Assembly (NCBI GenBank): GCA_965247815.1
Contig: CBDFHW010000029.1
Location: forward strand, 1-64,000
From: CBDAQA01 sp965247815
GTDB taxonomy: Bacteria > Planctomycetota > Phycisphaerae > Tepidisphaerales > Tepidisphaeraceae
DNA: 64,000 nucleotides
Reading direction: 5' to 3'
In this document: positions 25,964-34,532 of the stretch, piece after piece
How positions within the stretch are numbered: the stretch's first letter is position 1
Layout: each line of letters begins with the position of its first letter
The notes under the pieces: generated by a model
Told to the model about the DNA's origin: nothing
The model's input: only the letters and a program-made list of their open reading frames with translations
The model's database searches: none
Program-made: the position numbers and the translations under genes

Positions 25964-27112
25964 ATGTCAACCATGTCCTGGGACACGTTCGAACGATATC
26001 GCCAGAAGGGGCTCGACGCCCGCCGCGCCGGGCAATGGGATTCGGCCCGGATTTACCTGCTCGAAGCCGCGCGATCCATGCTGGAACTGAGCAAGCAGGC
26101 ACAGGGCGAGGAGCTGAAAGAAGCTCGCCGGCAAATGTCGGCCAAGCTGCTCGAACTGGCCAGGGACTGCACGACCGCGAAGTCCGAAGCGAGACGGCCC
26201 GGCGGTGAATCCCGCGCACCCGGTGGCCGCGAATCGTCTTCAGAATCCGAAGCCGTCACGACCGGTACCCAGTGGATGGTCAAGGAAAAACCGACACTCC
26301 GGTTCGATGACGTCGCCGGGCTGGAAGACGTGAAACAGGACATCCGGCTGAAGATGATCTACCCGTTTCAGCACCCGGAACTCGCCGAAAAGTTCGGCGT
26401 CCGTCCCGGCGGGGGGGTGCTGCTATACGGGCCCCCGGGCACGGGTAAGACGATGCTCGCCAAAGCCACCGCCGGTGAAATCGACGCCAGCTTCTTCCGC
26501 ATCTCACCGGCAGACATTCTCAGCAAGTGGGTCGGCGAGGCCGAGCAGAACATCAAGAAACTCTTCGATGCCGCCGGCGCCGAGAAACGCAGCATCATCT
26601 TCATCGACGAAATTGAAGCGCTCGTCCCGGCAAGAAAGGACGAAGGCAGCAGCGTCATGCAGCGGGTCGTGCCGCAGATCCTGCAAGGCATGGAAGGGTT
26701 CGACAAAAAAAAGGTCAGCCCGATTCTGTTCATGGGCGCGACGAACGTCCCCTGGCAACTCGACCCGGCCGTGCTCCGCCCCGGTCGATTCGACGACAAA
26801 GTCTACATCCCCTTGCCGGACCTGCCCGCCCGACGCAAGCTGTTGGATTTATACCTGTCGCACCGTCCACTCGCCGCGTCGGTCGACCTCGACGCCGTCG
26901 CAGTCAAGCTGGACGGGTTCAGCGGGGCCGACATCAAATACATCTGCGACAGATCCGCCACGATCCCGTTCCTGAAATCAGTTGCCACCGGCGAAGAAGG
27001 CGACATCACTCCCGAGATCCTTGCCGCCGCGGTCAACGACGCGCCAAAGTCGGTCACGCGGGAAATGCTGGCACGGTTCGAACAGTGGGCTTCGGCGTCT
27101 CAGTCGGGGTGA
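25964..27112 (+). CDS. Vps4/katanin-type AAA ATPase with MIT-like N-terminus
   Basis: Single-AAA-domain ATPase of 382 residues from the ATG at 25964. Residues 1-75 form a helical hairpin or bundle (TFERYRQKGLDARRAGQWD, ARIYLLEAARSMLELSKQAQ) resembling the MIT domain of Vps4 and katanin. After a Ser/Gly/Glu-rich linker the AAA core has FDDVAGLEDVKQDIR, Walker A YGPPGTGKTMLAKA (about 155), Walker B RSIIFIDEIEALVPAR (about 211) and the second-region box MGATNVPWQLDPAVLRPGRF with KVYIPLPDLPARR. These are hallmark sequences of the meiotic AAA clade. Relatives remodel membranes or sever filaments; the substrate here is unknown. Confidence 0.85.
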   Translation: MSTMSWDTFERYRQKGLDARRAGQWDSARIYLLEAARSMLELSKQAQGEELKEARRQMSAKLLELARDCTTAKSEARRPGGESRAPGGRESSSESEAVTTGTQWMVKEKPTLRFDDVAGLEDVKQDIRLKMIYPFQHPELAEKFGVRPGGGVLLYGPPGTGKTMLAKATAGEIDASFFRISPADILSKWVGEAEQNIKKLFDAAGAEKRSIIFIDEIEALVPARKDEGSSVMQRVVPQILQGMEGFDKKKVSPILFMGATNVPWQLDPAVLRPGRFDDKVYIPLPDLPARRKLLDLYLSHRPLAASVDLDAVAVKLDGFSGADIKYICDRSATIPFLKSVATGEEGDITPEILAAAVNDAPKSVTREMLARFEQWASASQSG

Positions 27113-27132
27113 CGGAATATCCAGAATACGGG

Positions 27133-27321
27133 TCACTCTCGAGGATCGTCATCAAAAGGATTTTCCTCACGCCGTAGATCGTTGAGTAGATCGACGAAAT
27201 CCGCATCGTCCAACTCGAACCATTCCGGAATGGCCGCAACCGAGCACCCCCGCGCTGCGGCGAGCGCTTCGGTGATCTTCTGCTTCAAGTCCGGATCAAG
27301 AATCTCGCGGATACGGATCAT
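27133..27321 (-). CDS. Small acidic protein
   Basis: A 62-residue acidic protein (IREILDPDLKQKITEALAAA, PEWFELDDADFVDLL, PFDDDPRE) predicted mainly helical. It lies downstream of glmS on the same strand and convergent with the AAA ATPase gene. No family is recognised; the coding status rests on its clear start, acidic composition and gap-free frame. Confidence 0.5.
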   Translation of the reverse strand: MIRIREILDPDLKQKITEALAAARGCSVAAIPEWFELDDADFVDLLNDLRREENPFDDDPRE

Positions 27322-27343
27322 TTCGGTGCGAAGCCCATTTTAG

Positions 27344-27365
27344 CCCGGCGTGAACACACGCCGGG
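27344..27365 (-). terminator. Inverted repeat downstream of glmS
   Basis: A perfect nine-base stem (CCCGGCGTG / CACGCCGGG, loop AACA) lies between glmS and the small acidic gene. It lacks a clean T-run, so the terminator call is tentative. Confidence 0.4.
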
Positions 27366-27421
27366 GAGCGCCCCGGTCAAAGAGAAACATCAAAACTCGA
27401 GACCCACCCCAGCCGATCCGC

Positions 27422-29293
27422 TTATTCTACCGTGACACTCTTCGCCAAATTTCGCGGCTTGTCCACATTGCACCCCCGCGCCACCGCCGCGTGATACGCC
27501 AGCAACTGCAACGGCACCACGCTCAGCAACGGTTGCAAACACTCGACCGTGTCCGGCACGTACACGACATGGTCGCTGTGCCGACGGATGTTCATGTCCC
27601 CCTCGGTGGCGACCGCGATCACCCGCCCGCCGCGGGCCCGCACTTCTTCGATGTTGCTGATCACCTTTTCGTACTGCACGCCGCGCGTGGCGACGAACAC
27701 CACCGGCATGCCTTCGTTGATCAGCGCGATCGGCCCGTGCTTCATCTCCGCCGCGGGCATCCCCTCGGCATGGATGTAACTGATTTCCTTCAGCTTCAGC
27801 GCGCCTTCCAGCGCGATCGGATAGTGGTACCCCCGGCCTAGGAACAGCCAGTTCTCCCGCTCGCAGAACTCCTCGGCAATCTCTTTCACCAGGCTGCTCT
27901 GCTTGAGCACCGTCTCCATCTGGTCTGGAATCTGGCACAACGCCTCGATGATCTCCTGACACTGCGTCTGGCTCATGAACTTGCGACGGCCGATGTACAG
28001 CGAAAGCATCGTCAACACCGCCAGCTGGGCGGTGAACGCCTTGGTGCTCGCGACGCCGATCTCCGGGCCGGCATGCAGATAAATCCCCGCGTCCGTCTCC
28101 CGCGCAATCGTGCTGCCGACCGCGTTGATCACGCCGATCGCCAGCGCCCCTTTTTCCTTGGCTTCCCGCAATGCCGCCAGCGTGTCGGCCGTCTCGCCGC
28201 TCTGGCTGATGGCGATCACGACCGTGCCTTCTTCGACCAGCGGGTTGCGGTACCGGAACTCGCTCGCGTAGGTCGCCTCGGTGGGGACCTTGGCCAGATC
28301 TTCCAGCAGATAATCCCCGACCAGACTCGCGTGCCAAGCTGTCCCCTGCGCGGTGATGATGATCCGCTTCGCCTGCACCAGGCTGCGGGTGTGATCAGCT
28401 AATCCGCCCAGCACGATCCGGCCTTCGCGTGTGTCGGCACGTCCCCGCAGGCAGTTCCGGATCGACGTCGGCTGCTCGAATATTTCCTTGAGCATGAAAT
28501 GCTCGTAGTCGCCGAGCTCGTACTCCTCGAGCTTGTGTTCCAGTTGCGAAATCACCGGGCTCACAATGATGTCGTCGATCGTGGTCGTCCGGAACGAGTC
28601 CGGCTTGATCACCGCCATCTCGTTGTCGTTCAGGTAGATCACCTGCCGGGTGTGCTCGACGATCGCGCTCGCGTCCGACGCGACCACATATTCGTCGTCG
28701 CCAACCCCGACGATCAGCGGGCTTCCCTTCCGGGCGACCACCAAGGTGTCCGGTTCGTCCTTGCAGACGACGGCAATTCCGTACGTGCCGGTCACCTGAT
28801 GCAGCGCCGCCTGAACCGCCCTCTGCAAAGCGGAAACCCCCGCGGGAAGATGGTTCGTGGCAACAATTTCGCCGTACAGGTCGCCGATCAAGACCGCGAG
28901 CACCTCGGTGTCGGTCTGGCTTCTAAACGTGTGCCCTTTTTCGCTCAGGAAACTTTTCAGCGCCGCGTAGTTTTCGATGATCCCGTTGTGGACCAGCGCG
29001 ATCCGCCCGTGATCGTCCAGATGCGGATGGGCGTTTACTTCCGTCGGCGCGCCGTGGGTCGCCCAGCGGGTGTGCGCCATGCCGACGTGTGCTTCGGGTA
29101 ACGGCTGACCGTCCTGCAGCGACCCTTCCAGCACGCTGATTCGTCCGACCGCCCGTCGGACGTGCAAACTACCCTCGCTGTCGATCACCGCGATGCCGGC
29201 CGAATCGTACCCCCGATATTCGAGCCGCTTTAGTCCTTCGATCAACAAGGGTTGCGCGAGTTTCCGGCCGATATACGCAACAATTCCACACAT
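27422..29293 (-). CDS. glmS: Glutamine--fructose-6-phosphate aminotransferase (isomerizing)
   Basis: Makes glucosamine-6-phosphate for peptidoglycan and other amino-sugar polymers. The ATG at 29293 gives the obligatory Met-Cys start (CGIVAYIGRK), with the catalytic Cys exposed after Met removal; an earlier in-frame start would bury it. The 623 residues have the Ntn glutaminase domain (HTRWATHGAPTEVNAHPH, VHNGIIENY, SQTDTEVLAVL) and two SIS isomerase domains (ISQSGETADTLAALREAK, GRGYHYPIALEGALKLKEIS). The ending KPRNLAKSVTVE is canonical. No glmS ribozyme is recognisable upstream. Confidence 0.97.
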   Translation of the reverse strand: MCGIVAYIGRKLAQPLLIEGLKRLEYRGYDSAGIAVIDSEGSLHVRRAVGRISVLEGSLQDGQPLPEAHVGMAHTRWATHGAPTEVNAHPHLDDHGRIALVHNGIIENYAALKSFLSEKGHTFRSQTDTEVLAVLIGDLYGEIVATNHLPAGVSALQRAVQAALHQVTGTYGIAVVCKDEPDTLVVARKGSPLIVGVGDDEYVVASDASAIVEHTRQVIYLNDNEMAVIKPDSFRTTTIDDIIVSPVISQLEHKLEEYELGDYEHFMLKEIFEQPTSIRNCLRGRADTREGRIVLGGLADHTRSLVQAKRIIITAQGTAWHASLVGDYLLEDLAKVPTEATYASEFRYRNPLVEEGTVVIAISQSGETADTLAALREAKEKGALAIGVINAVGSTIARETDAGIYLHAGPEIGVASTKAFTAQLAVLTMLSLYIGRRKFMSQTQCQEIIEALCQIPDQMETVLKQSSLVKEIAEEFCERENWLFLGRGYHYPIALEGALKLKEISYIHAEGMPAAEMKHGPIALINEGMPVVFVATRGVQYEKVISNIEEVRARGGRVIAVATEGDMNIRRHSDHVVYVPDTVECLQPLLSVVPLQLLAYHAAVARGCNVDKPRNLAKSVTVE

Positions 29294-29537
29294 TATATAT
29301 TGCTCCAGGACGAACGGTAACGACGGTCGATCTGCCACGGAATCCGCTCCCGACCATCGCCTTGCCGAGGGGGTGGCGCGAACACGTGCTGACAAGAGTG
29401 TATCCCGCCGCCGCGTGCGTTCAAGCGGATTTGGGGCTCCGAGTCGCGGGACCGGTGCGTAACCCAGGTACGCCTGAAGCCCAACTTACCCAGCCGGTGT
29501 TATCTGATTGCCGACACTTCCGCTATCATCCCGCCGC

Positions 29538-31250
29538 GTGAGCTTCCGCCCCGACAAACTCGCTGGTCAGCTGAAACGCCTAGACACCACGCTCACGACA
29601 TTCGCCGACCGGTCGAGCGGAAATTCCCGCGACGCCGTCCTCCGCTGGCACGTCGACGCTGGCGCGTTGCAATATCACTTAGCTCCGACCGCCAGCACAT
29701 CTCCGGTCACCATCGTGCTGGGCGGCACCGGGACCGGGAAAAGCACGCTGGTCAACCGACTCGTCGGTTCGACTGTGACAGCCGCGAGTTTCCGTCGGAC
29801 GTTCACCAGCGGTCCGGTCGCGGTGGTGGGCGAAGGGATCGCGATTCCACCGGGCTGGCTCGGCGTCGAGCACGTCGCGGCAACGCCCGGCGACGCCGCC
29901 CCGCGCGGCAACCCCGGCACGCTGGTCGTCGTCTCCGCTGATCCGCCGCCGTCGGTTCCCCTGGTCGATACCCCAGACCTCGACGGCGACCAGCCCGCCA
30001 ATCACGCTCAGGCCGATCGCGCGTTCCGCTGGGCCGACCGCGTCGTCTTCGTCACGACGCCCGAAAAATATCAGATGACTGAATTGCTGCCGTACTACCG
30101 GCTCGCACATCGGTATGCGATCCCGTCGCTGTTCGTGATGAACAAATGCGAAGAGCCGGCCGTCTTCGAAGACTTCCGGACGCAGTTGACTTATCGACAA
30201 TGGCACTCCGCGGAAATCTTCGTCGTGCCCCGTGACGACGCCGCGTACGAACCACCAGCCGACGCCAACCTCGACGCCTTGCGATCGGCAATGCGACGTC
30301 CGATCGAACCGGATGCCGGTCAAGGAATCTCGAACCGCGTCGCAGACATCATCGCCCGACTGACCGATCAGGTCGTCGCGCCGATGCGCGACGCGCGGAA
30401 GCAGGCCGACGAATTGATCGCCGCGATGCGGTCGATGGAATCGCCGCCGATCGGCATCGACGTCAACCCGATTACCCAGCAACTGCAGCGCCGGCTCCAG
30501 CAGCGAAGCGTTCTCTATCTGGTCGGCCCGCAGCGCGTGCTCGACCGCGTCCGGCAGGTTCCCACGCTCATCGCCCGGCTCCCCCGCGCCACCTGGGACT
30601 GGGTCATGGGCGGACAGGTGCCGCAGGACCTGATCGACCCGAAGGTGGCCGAGACGTCGACCGAGCCGCCCGATTTCCCGGCCACGCTCGCCGACCAGTT
30701 CACCGTCGTACGCAGCCGAATCGACGACGTCATCCGAAACAACCCGTCCGGGCTTCGATGGATCCAGGACGACGCAGATGCTTACCGCGACGCGCTCATT
30801 GATCCCGCCCGGGCAGCCGCCATCGCGGCCGAGGAAGTTCAGCAACTCCGCGATTGGCTCGAAAAGCGGTGGAACGCGACCCCGCGCGACACCCGCGTTC
30901 TGCAGTCCCTGCTCAAGCACCTGCCCGGCGGTAAGCACTTGACCCGGTGGTCCGAAGCCGCGCCTTACCTGCTGACGATCATCATCGCCACGCACCACGC
31001 GATCTTCCCGCATTTCATACCCATCACGCTCGGCGGGTACAGCCTGATGACCTGGTTGACCGAAAAAATTTCCAACGAGGTGTCCGGCCGGACCCGGTCC
31101 ACAAACCGCAAAATTGACCAACGATTCGAAAACCTCGCCCACGAGCAAATCGAGAAAATAATCGGCTGGCTCGACCGCCAGGCGCCGCGCCTGGACGAAA
31201 TCGAAACGCTCGAACAGATGGCCGCAGACCTCGTCGAGGCGACGCGATGA
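29538..31250 (+). CDS. Large membrane-associated GTPase, first of a tandem pair
   Basis: GTPase of the TRAFAC/dynamin-like or YeeP/Era-like group. The GTG at 29538 (MSFRPDKLAGQ) gives 570 residues; a TTG at 29508 is also possible. G1 is VLGGTGTGKSTLVNRLVGS (about 60-75), the switch region ASFRRTFTSGPVAV, G3 VPLVDTPDLDGD (about 140), and G4 FVMNKCEEP (about 200), where the usual NKxD Asp is replaced by Glu. The long C-terminal helical part has one hydrophobic hairpin (APYLLTIIIATHHAIFPHF to GGYSLMTWL, about 475-510) and a coiled-coil tail. A second GTPase follows after 85 bases. The function is not known. Confidence 0.8.
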   Translation: MSFRPDKLAGQLKRLDTTLTTFADRSSGNSRDAVLRWHVDAGALQYHLAPTASTSPVTIVLGGTGTGKSTLVNRLVGSTVTAASFRRTFTSGPVAVVGEGIAIPPGWLGVEHVAATPGDAAPRGNPGTLVVVSADPPPSVPLVDTPDLDGDQPANHAQADRAFRWADRVVFVTTPEKYQMTELLPYYRLAHRYAIPSLFVMNKCEEPAVFEDFRTQLTYRQWHSAEIFVVPRDDAAYEPPADANLDALRSAMRRPIEPDAGQGISNRVADIIARLTDQVVAPMRDARKQADELIAAMRSMESPPIGIDVNPITQQLQRRLQQRSVLYLVGPQRVLDRVRQVPTLIARLPRATWDWVMGGQVPQDLIDPKVAETSTEPPDFPATLADQFTVVRSRIDDVIRNNPSGLRWIQDDADAYRDALIDPARAAAIAAEEVQQLRDWLEKRWNATPRDTRVLQSLLKHLPGGKHLTRWSEAAPYLLTIIIATHHAIFPHFIPITLGGYSLMTWLTEKISNEVSGRTRSTNRKIDQRFENLAHEQIEKIIGWLDRQAPRLDEIETLEQMAADLVEATR

Positions 31251-31335
31251 GTTACGGAAAACGGCAATCACCCGGCCGCGGCGTTCGTCGCAGCGCGTTC
31301 GTTCCTGATCGCGCCGCCGGAAACGATAAAAGAAA

Positions 31336-33096
31336 ATGACCGCCGACATCGAACAACTCGTCCAGGACACGATCGCCGTCACCGGCTCGACACCGCCCGC
31401 GTTGATGAACGGGCTCGCGCCGGTGCTGGCAGACGCCGCGCTGACCGGTAGCGGTTTCTACCTGGTCGGACTGATCGGCGGGAAAGAGGTCGGGAAGAGC
31501 GCGCTGGTGAATGCGGTCGTCGGGGAACCGATCACGCAGACCACGTCGTTCGGGCCTGGCACCGAGACGGTGGTCGCCTACGCCCACGAGGCACAGGCCC
31601 CGGCCTTGCGGGCCTTCCTCGAAACGGAAGTACCGAATCAGTTCAAGATCGTCACGCACCGGCTGCCCGCGCTCGGCCGGCAGGTGCTGCTGGACCTGCC
31701 CGACATCGACAGCCACTGGACCGCGCACGTCGAGCTGACCCGCAAAATGCTCCGGCACATTCTGTTCCCGCTCTGGGTGCAGAGCGTGGAAAAATACGCC
31801 GACCGTCAACCACAGCAGCTGTTGGAAAAAGTCGCGGCCGGCAACTCGGCGGCGAATTTTTTATTCTGCCTGAACAAGGCCGACCAGCTCGACCGGGCCG
31901 GCCGTGCTGATTTGTCGGACGTCGACGAATTGCGTGTCGATTTCTCCGGCCGAATCGGCAAGACACTGTCGATTCCGCCACCACGCGTCTGGATGATCAG
32001 TGCGAAGTCGCCGGACAAGTACGACCTGCCGGACCTCAAATTGCGCCTGTCGCAACAGAAATCCGACGCCGACGTGAAGCAGTCGAAAGTTTTGGCCAAA
32101 CAGCAGCAGGATCGATCGCTGCTGCAGTGGCTGGAAACCCAGGACCTGCCCGGCCGCGCCCATCGGATCTCGCGATTGCACAAAGAGGCCGAGGAACTGC
32201 TCGGCGGTCGAATCGGCAGCCCCCTTATCGAACGATCTCTGCCCGACCTCGCCGAAGACCCCGCGAGCCGGCTCGCGCTCACCGACGAAGTGCTGAGCGG
32301 GCGTGTCGCCCGGTGGCCGCTGGTCAACCTAGTGCACACCGCGCTCACGCCGATCCTGGCGGTCGTCCGACGAAACGTCGGTGTGACCCGGTCGTCGTCC
32401 CTGCCCGATGCCGAAGCGCTGGTTGACGCTCACCTGAGACCCGACGGTGTCCCGCTGGCCTCGCTGGTGCGAAGCTGCTTCGCGCAGTTGCAGCAATCGC
32501 ATTCACAGATGAGCGCCCTGTACCCGCACCGGCGGCTCTGGGAAGACATGTCGGCCGACGCGGCGGCGGTTCAATTGCGGAATCGACTGACCGAAGCGGT
32601 CCGCCGCCAACGCGATGTCGTGCGGACCAAACTGACCGGGTCGCAGCGAATTGTGTCGGCCCCGTTCCGCTGGCTGTTCACGATCGGCGCGGTGCTCTGG
32701 TTCCCGTTCGTCCAGCCGTTTCTCGCGATGGTGCTCGAAAAGAATGACGCGTCCAACTGGAACCTGTTCCACTGGACACACGAGACCACGTTGCTGCTCG
32801 TTCGCATTTTCAGCGTTAATGAATTGCTGCAGAACCTGACGTTCCTGAGCATGTACTTCTTTGTGCTGTGGCTCGCGCTGCGGTGGGACACGCAGCGCCG
32901 GGTCGTGCGGTTCGCCGGGCGATGGAAAAACGATTCGTCCGACCTAAGCCTGACCGTGCAGACCCTGAACTGGCTGGACGATCTGCTCCGGCCGATCGCC
33001 ATCGCCGCCGAACAAGCAACCGCGCTCGCCGCCCGCGCGGGAAAACTTAGACAAGAGAAGTCGCCGAACGAAGCGAAAACAAGCCGCGCTTCTTGA
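31336..33096 (+). CDS. Large membrane-associated GTPase, second of a tandem pair
   Basis: A 586-residue partner of the preceding gene with the same plan but low identity. G1 is YLVGLIGGKEVGKSALVNAV (about 43-60), G3 LLDLPDIDSHW (about 120), where the usual DTPG becomes DLPD, and G4 FLFCLNKADQLDR (about 178). The helical middle contains QSKVLAKQQQDRSLLQWLET and many Arg/Leu heptads. Two hydrophobic segments near the C-terminus (PFRWLFTIGAVLWFPFVQPF, about 445; FLSMYFFVLWLALRW, about 505) suggest a membrane anchor. Bacterial dynamin-like proteins are often encoded as adjacent unequal pairs, which is why that comparison is made; it is not proven. Confidence 0.8.
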   Translation: MTADIEQLVQDTIAVTGSTPPALMNGLAPVLADAALTGSGFYLVGLIGGKEVGKSALVNAVVGEPITQTTSFGPGTETVVAYAHEAQAPALRAFLETEVPNQFKIVTHRLPALGRQVLLDLPDIDSHWTAHVELTRKMLRHILFPLWVQSVEKYADRQPQQLLEKVAAGNSAANFLFCLNKADQLDRAGRADLSDVDELRVDFSGRIGKTLSIPPPRVWMISAKSPDKYDLPDLKLRLSQQKSDADVKQSKVLAKQQQDRSLLQWLETQDLPGRAHRISRLHKEAEELLGGRIGSPLIERSLPDLAEDPASRLALTDEVLSGRVARWPLVNLVHTALTPILAVVRRNVGVTRSSSLPDAEALVDAHLRPDGVPLASLVRSCFAQLQQSHSQMSALYPHRRLWEDMSADAAAVQLRNRLTEAVRRQRDVVRTKLTGSQRIVSAPFRWLFTIGAVLWFPFVQPFLAMVLEKNDASNWNLFHWTHETTLLLVRIFSVNELLQNLTFLSMYFFVLWLALRWDTQRRVVRFAGRWKNDSSDLSLTVQTLNWLDDLLRPIAIAAEQATALAARAGKLRQEKSPNEAKTSRAS

Positions 33097-33114
33097 AAAA
33101 CGATGCCCTTTCTT

Positions 33115-33140
33115 GAAAAACGGTGTCCGACACCGTTTTC
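33115..33140. repeat. REP-like palindrome AAAACGGTGTCCGACACCGTTTT, copy 1
   Basis: A near-perfect palindrome with core GGTGTCCGACACC and flanking A/T runs, just after the GTPase stop. With its T-run it may also terminate that transcript. Confidence 0.8.
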
Positions 33141-33180
33141 GCGTCGAGTGCAGGTTTTTCTTGATTTCCGCGGTCTTAAC

Positions 33181-33206
33181 GGAAAACGGTGTCCGACACC
33201 GTTTTT
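33181..33206. repeat. REP-like palindrome, copy 2
   Basis: The same 23-base core as copy 1, 66 bases downstream and flanked by a duplicated TTTTTGACGTTT. The pair resembles a small bipartite REP element. Confidence 0.8.
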
Positions 33207-33279
33207 GACGTTTAAAACCATTTTTGACGTTTTTGAGTGCTAGGGATATGGCACGACGGTGCGTACAGAAAGGTAAGTT

Positions 33280-34509
33280 ATGGACGGCGCGAACTTCTAC
33301 ACGCGAACGCCGCTCTATTTGCGGATCGTTATCGGCCTGCTCATCGGACTCGGGCTCGGTACGCTTCTCCGACACTACGACGCGCTGCGTCCGTACGCCG
33401 GGGTGCCGGGCATGGTCAGCGGATTGATCCTGCGCTTGCTCGGGGCGCTCGCGCCGCCGCTGATTCTGATCGCGGTGCTGGACACGCTAATCAAAGCTCG
33501 GTTGGCCGGCGGAGTGGTCAGGCGGATGATTTTCCTGCTGGTCACCAACACGCTGGCCGCCATTTTCATCGGGCTGATGGTAGCGAATGTGATCAAACCG
33601 GGGACGTGGTCGCACCTCGAGTTCGGGCACACCACCGCGACGTCCGCACCGGTCGCAAACGAGAACGAGCCGTTCAAAGCGTTGCTCGAAAATATTCCGT
33701 CGAGCCTGCTCAAGCCGTTGGTGGATAACAATGTTATCGGGGTCATCTTGATCGCGGCCGGGTTCGGGATCGCGCTCCGTCGCCTCGAACCCGACGACCG
33801 CCAGCTCGCCGAGCGGATGGTCGGGGTCGCGTTCAAGGTCATCACCATGGTGCTGCACTGGGTGATCGAACTGGTACCGATCGGCGTGCTGGGCATCGTC
33901 GCCAGTGTGGTGGGCACTAAGGGTTTCGAACCGTTCCGGGCGCTGTTCGCATTCGTGATCGCGGTCGTCCTCGCGCTGCTGTTGCAGTTCGGGTATTACC
34001 TGACGCGGATCTGGCTTTCGACGTGGGTTCGGCCGCTCAGTGTGGTCACAGGGATGCGTGACGCCGCCGTCATGGCGTTCAGCACCGACAGCTCCACCGC
34101 GACCATGCCGGTGACGTATCGCTGCTTGAAAGACAACGTCGGCATCCGCGAGGAATCGGCGCGCATGGGCGCGCTGGTCGGCACGAACTTCAACAACGAC
34201 GGCACCGCCCTTTACGAAGCGATGGCCGCGCTGTTCGTCACGCAACTGCTCGGCCGGCACCTAGACTTCGGGCAGCAGATTCTGGTCGTGCTGACGTCGA
34301 TCGTCGCGAGCATCGGGGCGGCAGGCATCCCCGAAGCCGGGATCGTCACGATGGCGCTGGTCTTCGGCGCGGTCGGTCTGCCGAAGGAATACATCGGATT
34401 GTTACTGACCGTCGACTGGTTCCTGGACCGATGCCGCACGGTGGTCAATATGATGGGGGATGTGAACGTCAGCTGCATGCTGGACGGGAAGACCCGGGCT
34501 GCCGATTGA
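33280..34509 (+). CDS. Dicarboxylate/amino acid:cation symporter (DAACS)
   Basis: Glutamate- or C4-dicarboxylate-type secondary transporter of the GltP/DctA family. The 409 residues start YLRIVIGLLIGLGLGTLL. They have the family substrate-binding sequences: the serine-rich hairpin FSTDSSTATMPVTYRC, the TM7 signature GTNFNNDGTALYEAMAALF (the NxxGT Na+/H+ site is MGALVGTNF) and the TM8 DWFLDRCRTVVNMMGDV. Substrate choice between glutamate and C4-dicarboxylates cannot be read. It stands alone after the GTPase pair. Confidence 0.93.
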   Translation: MDGANFYTRTPLYLRIVIGLLIGLGLGTLLRHYDALRPYAGVPGMVSGLILRLLGALAPPLILIAVLDTLIKARLAGGVVRRMIFLLVTNTLAAIFIGLMVANVIKPGTWSHLEFGHTTATSAPVANENEPFKALLENIPSSLLKPLVDNNVIGVILIAAGFGIALRRLEPDDRQLAERMVGVAFKVITMVLHWVIELVPIGVLGIVASVVGTKGFEPFRALFAFVIAVVLALLLQFGYYLTRIWLSTWVRPLSVVTGMRDAAVMAFSTDSSTATMPVTYRCLKDNVGIREESARMGALVGTNFNNDGTALYEAMAALFVTQLLGRHLDFGQQILVVLTSIVASIGAAGIPEAGIVTMALVFGAVGLPKEYIGLLLTVDWFLDRCRTVVNMMGDVNVSCMLDGKTRAAD

Positions 34510-34532
34510 CCCTCGCTTTGCGGATCCCGTGC

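Noticed and set aside
29294..29507. glmS ribozyme or other riboswitch upstream of glmS
   Set aside because: No conserved core or pairing pattern was recognisable, and the ribozyme is mainly known from Firmicutes.
29679..31382. Minus-strand frame of 567 codons opposite the first GTPase
   Set aside because: It mirrors codon bias of the GTPase gene; its product has no domain and lacks a ribosome-binding site.
33115..33206. att site or CRISPR repeats
   Set aside because: Only two palindromic copies and no integrase, tRNA or cas gene nearby; a REP-type reading is simpler.
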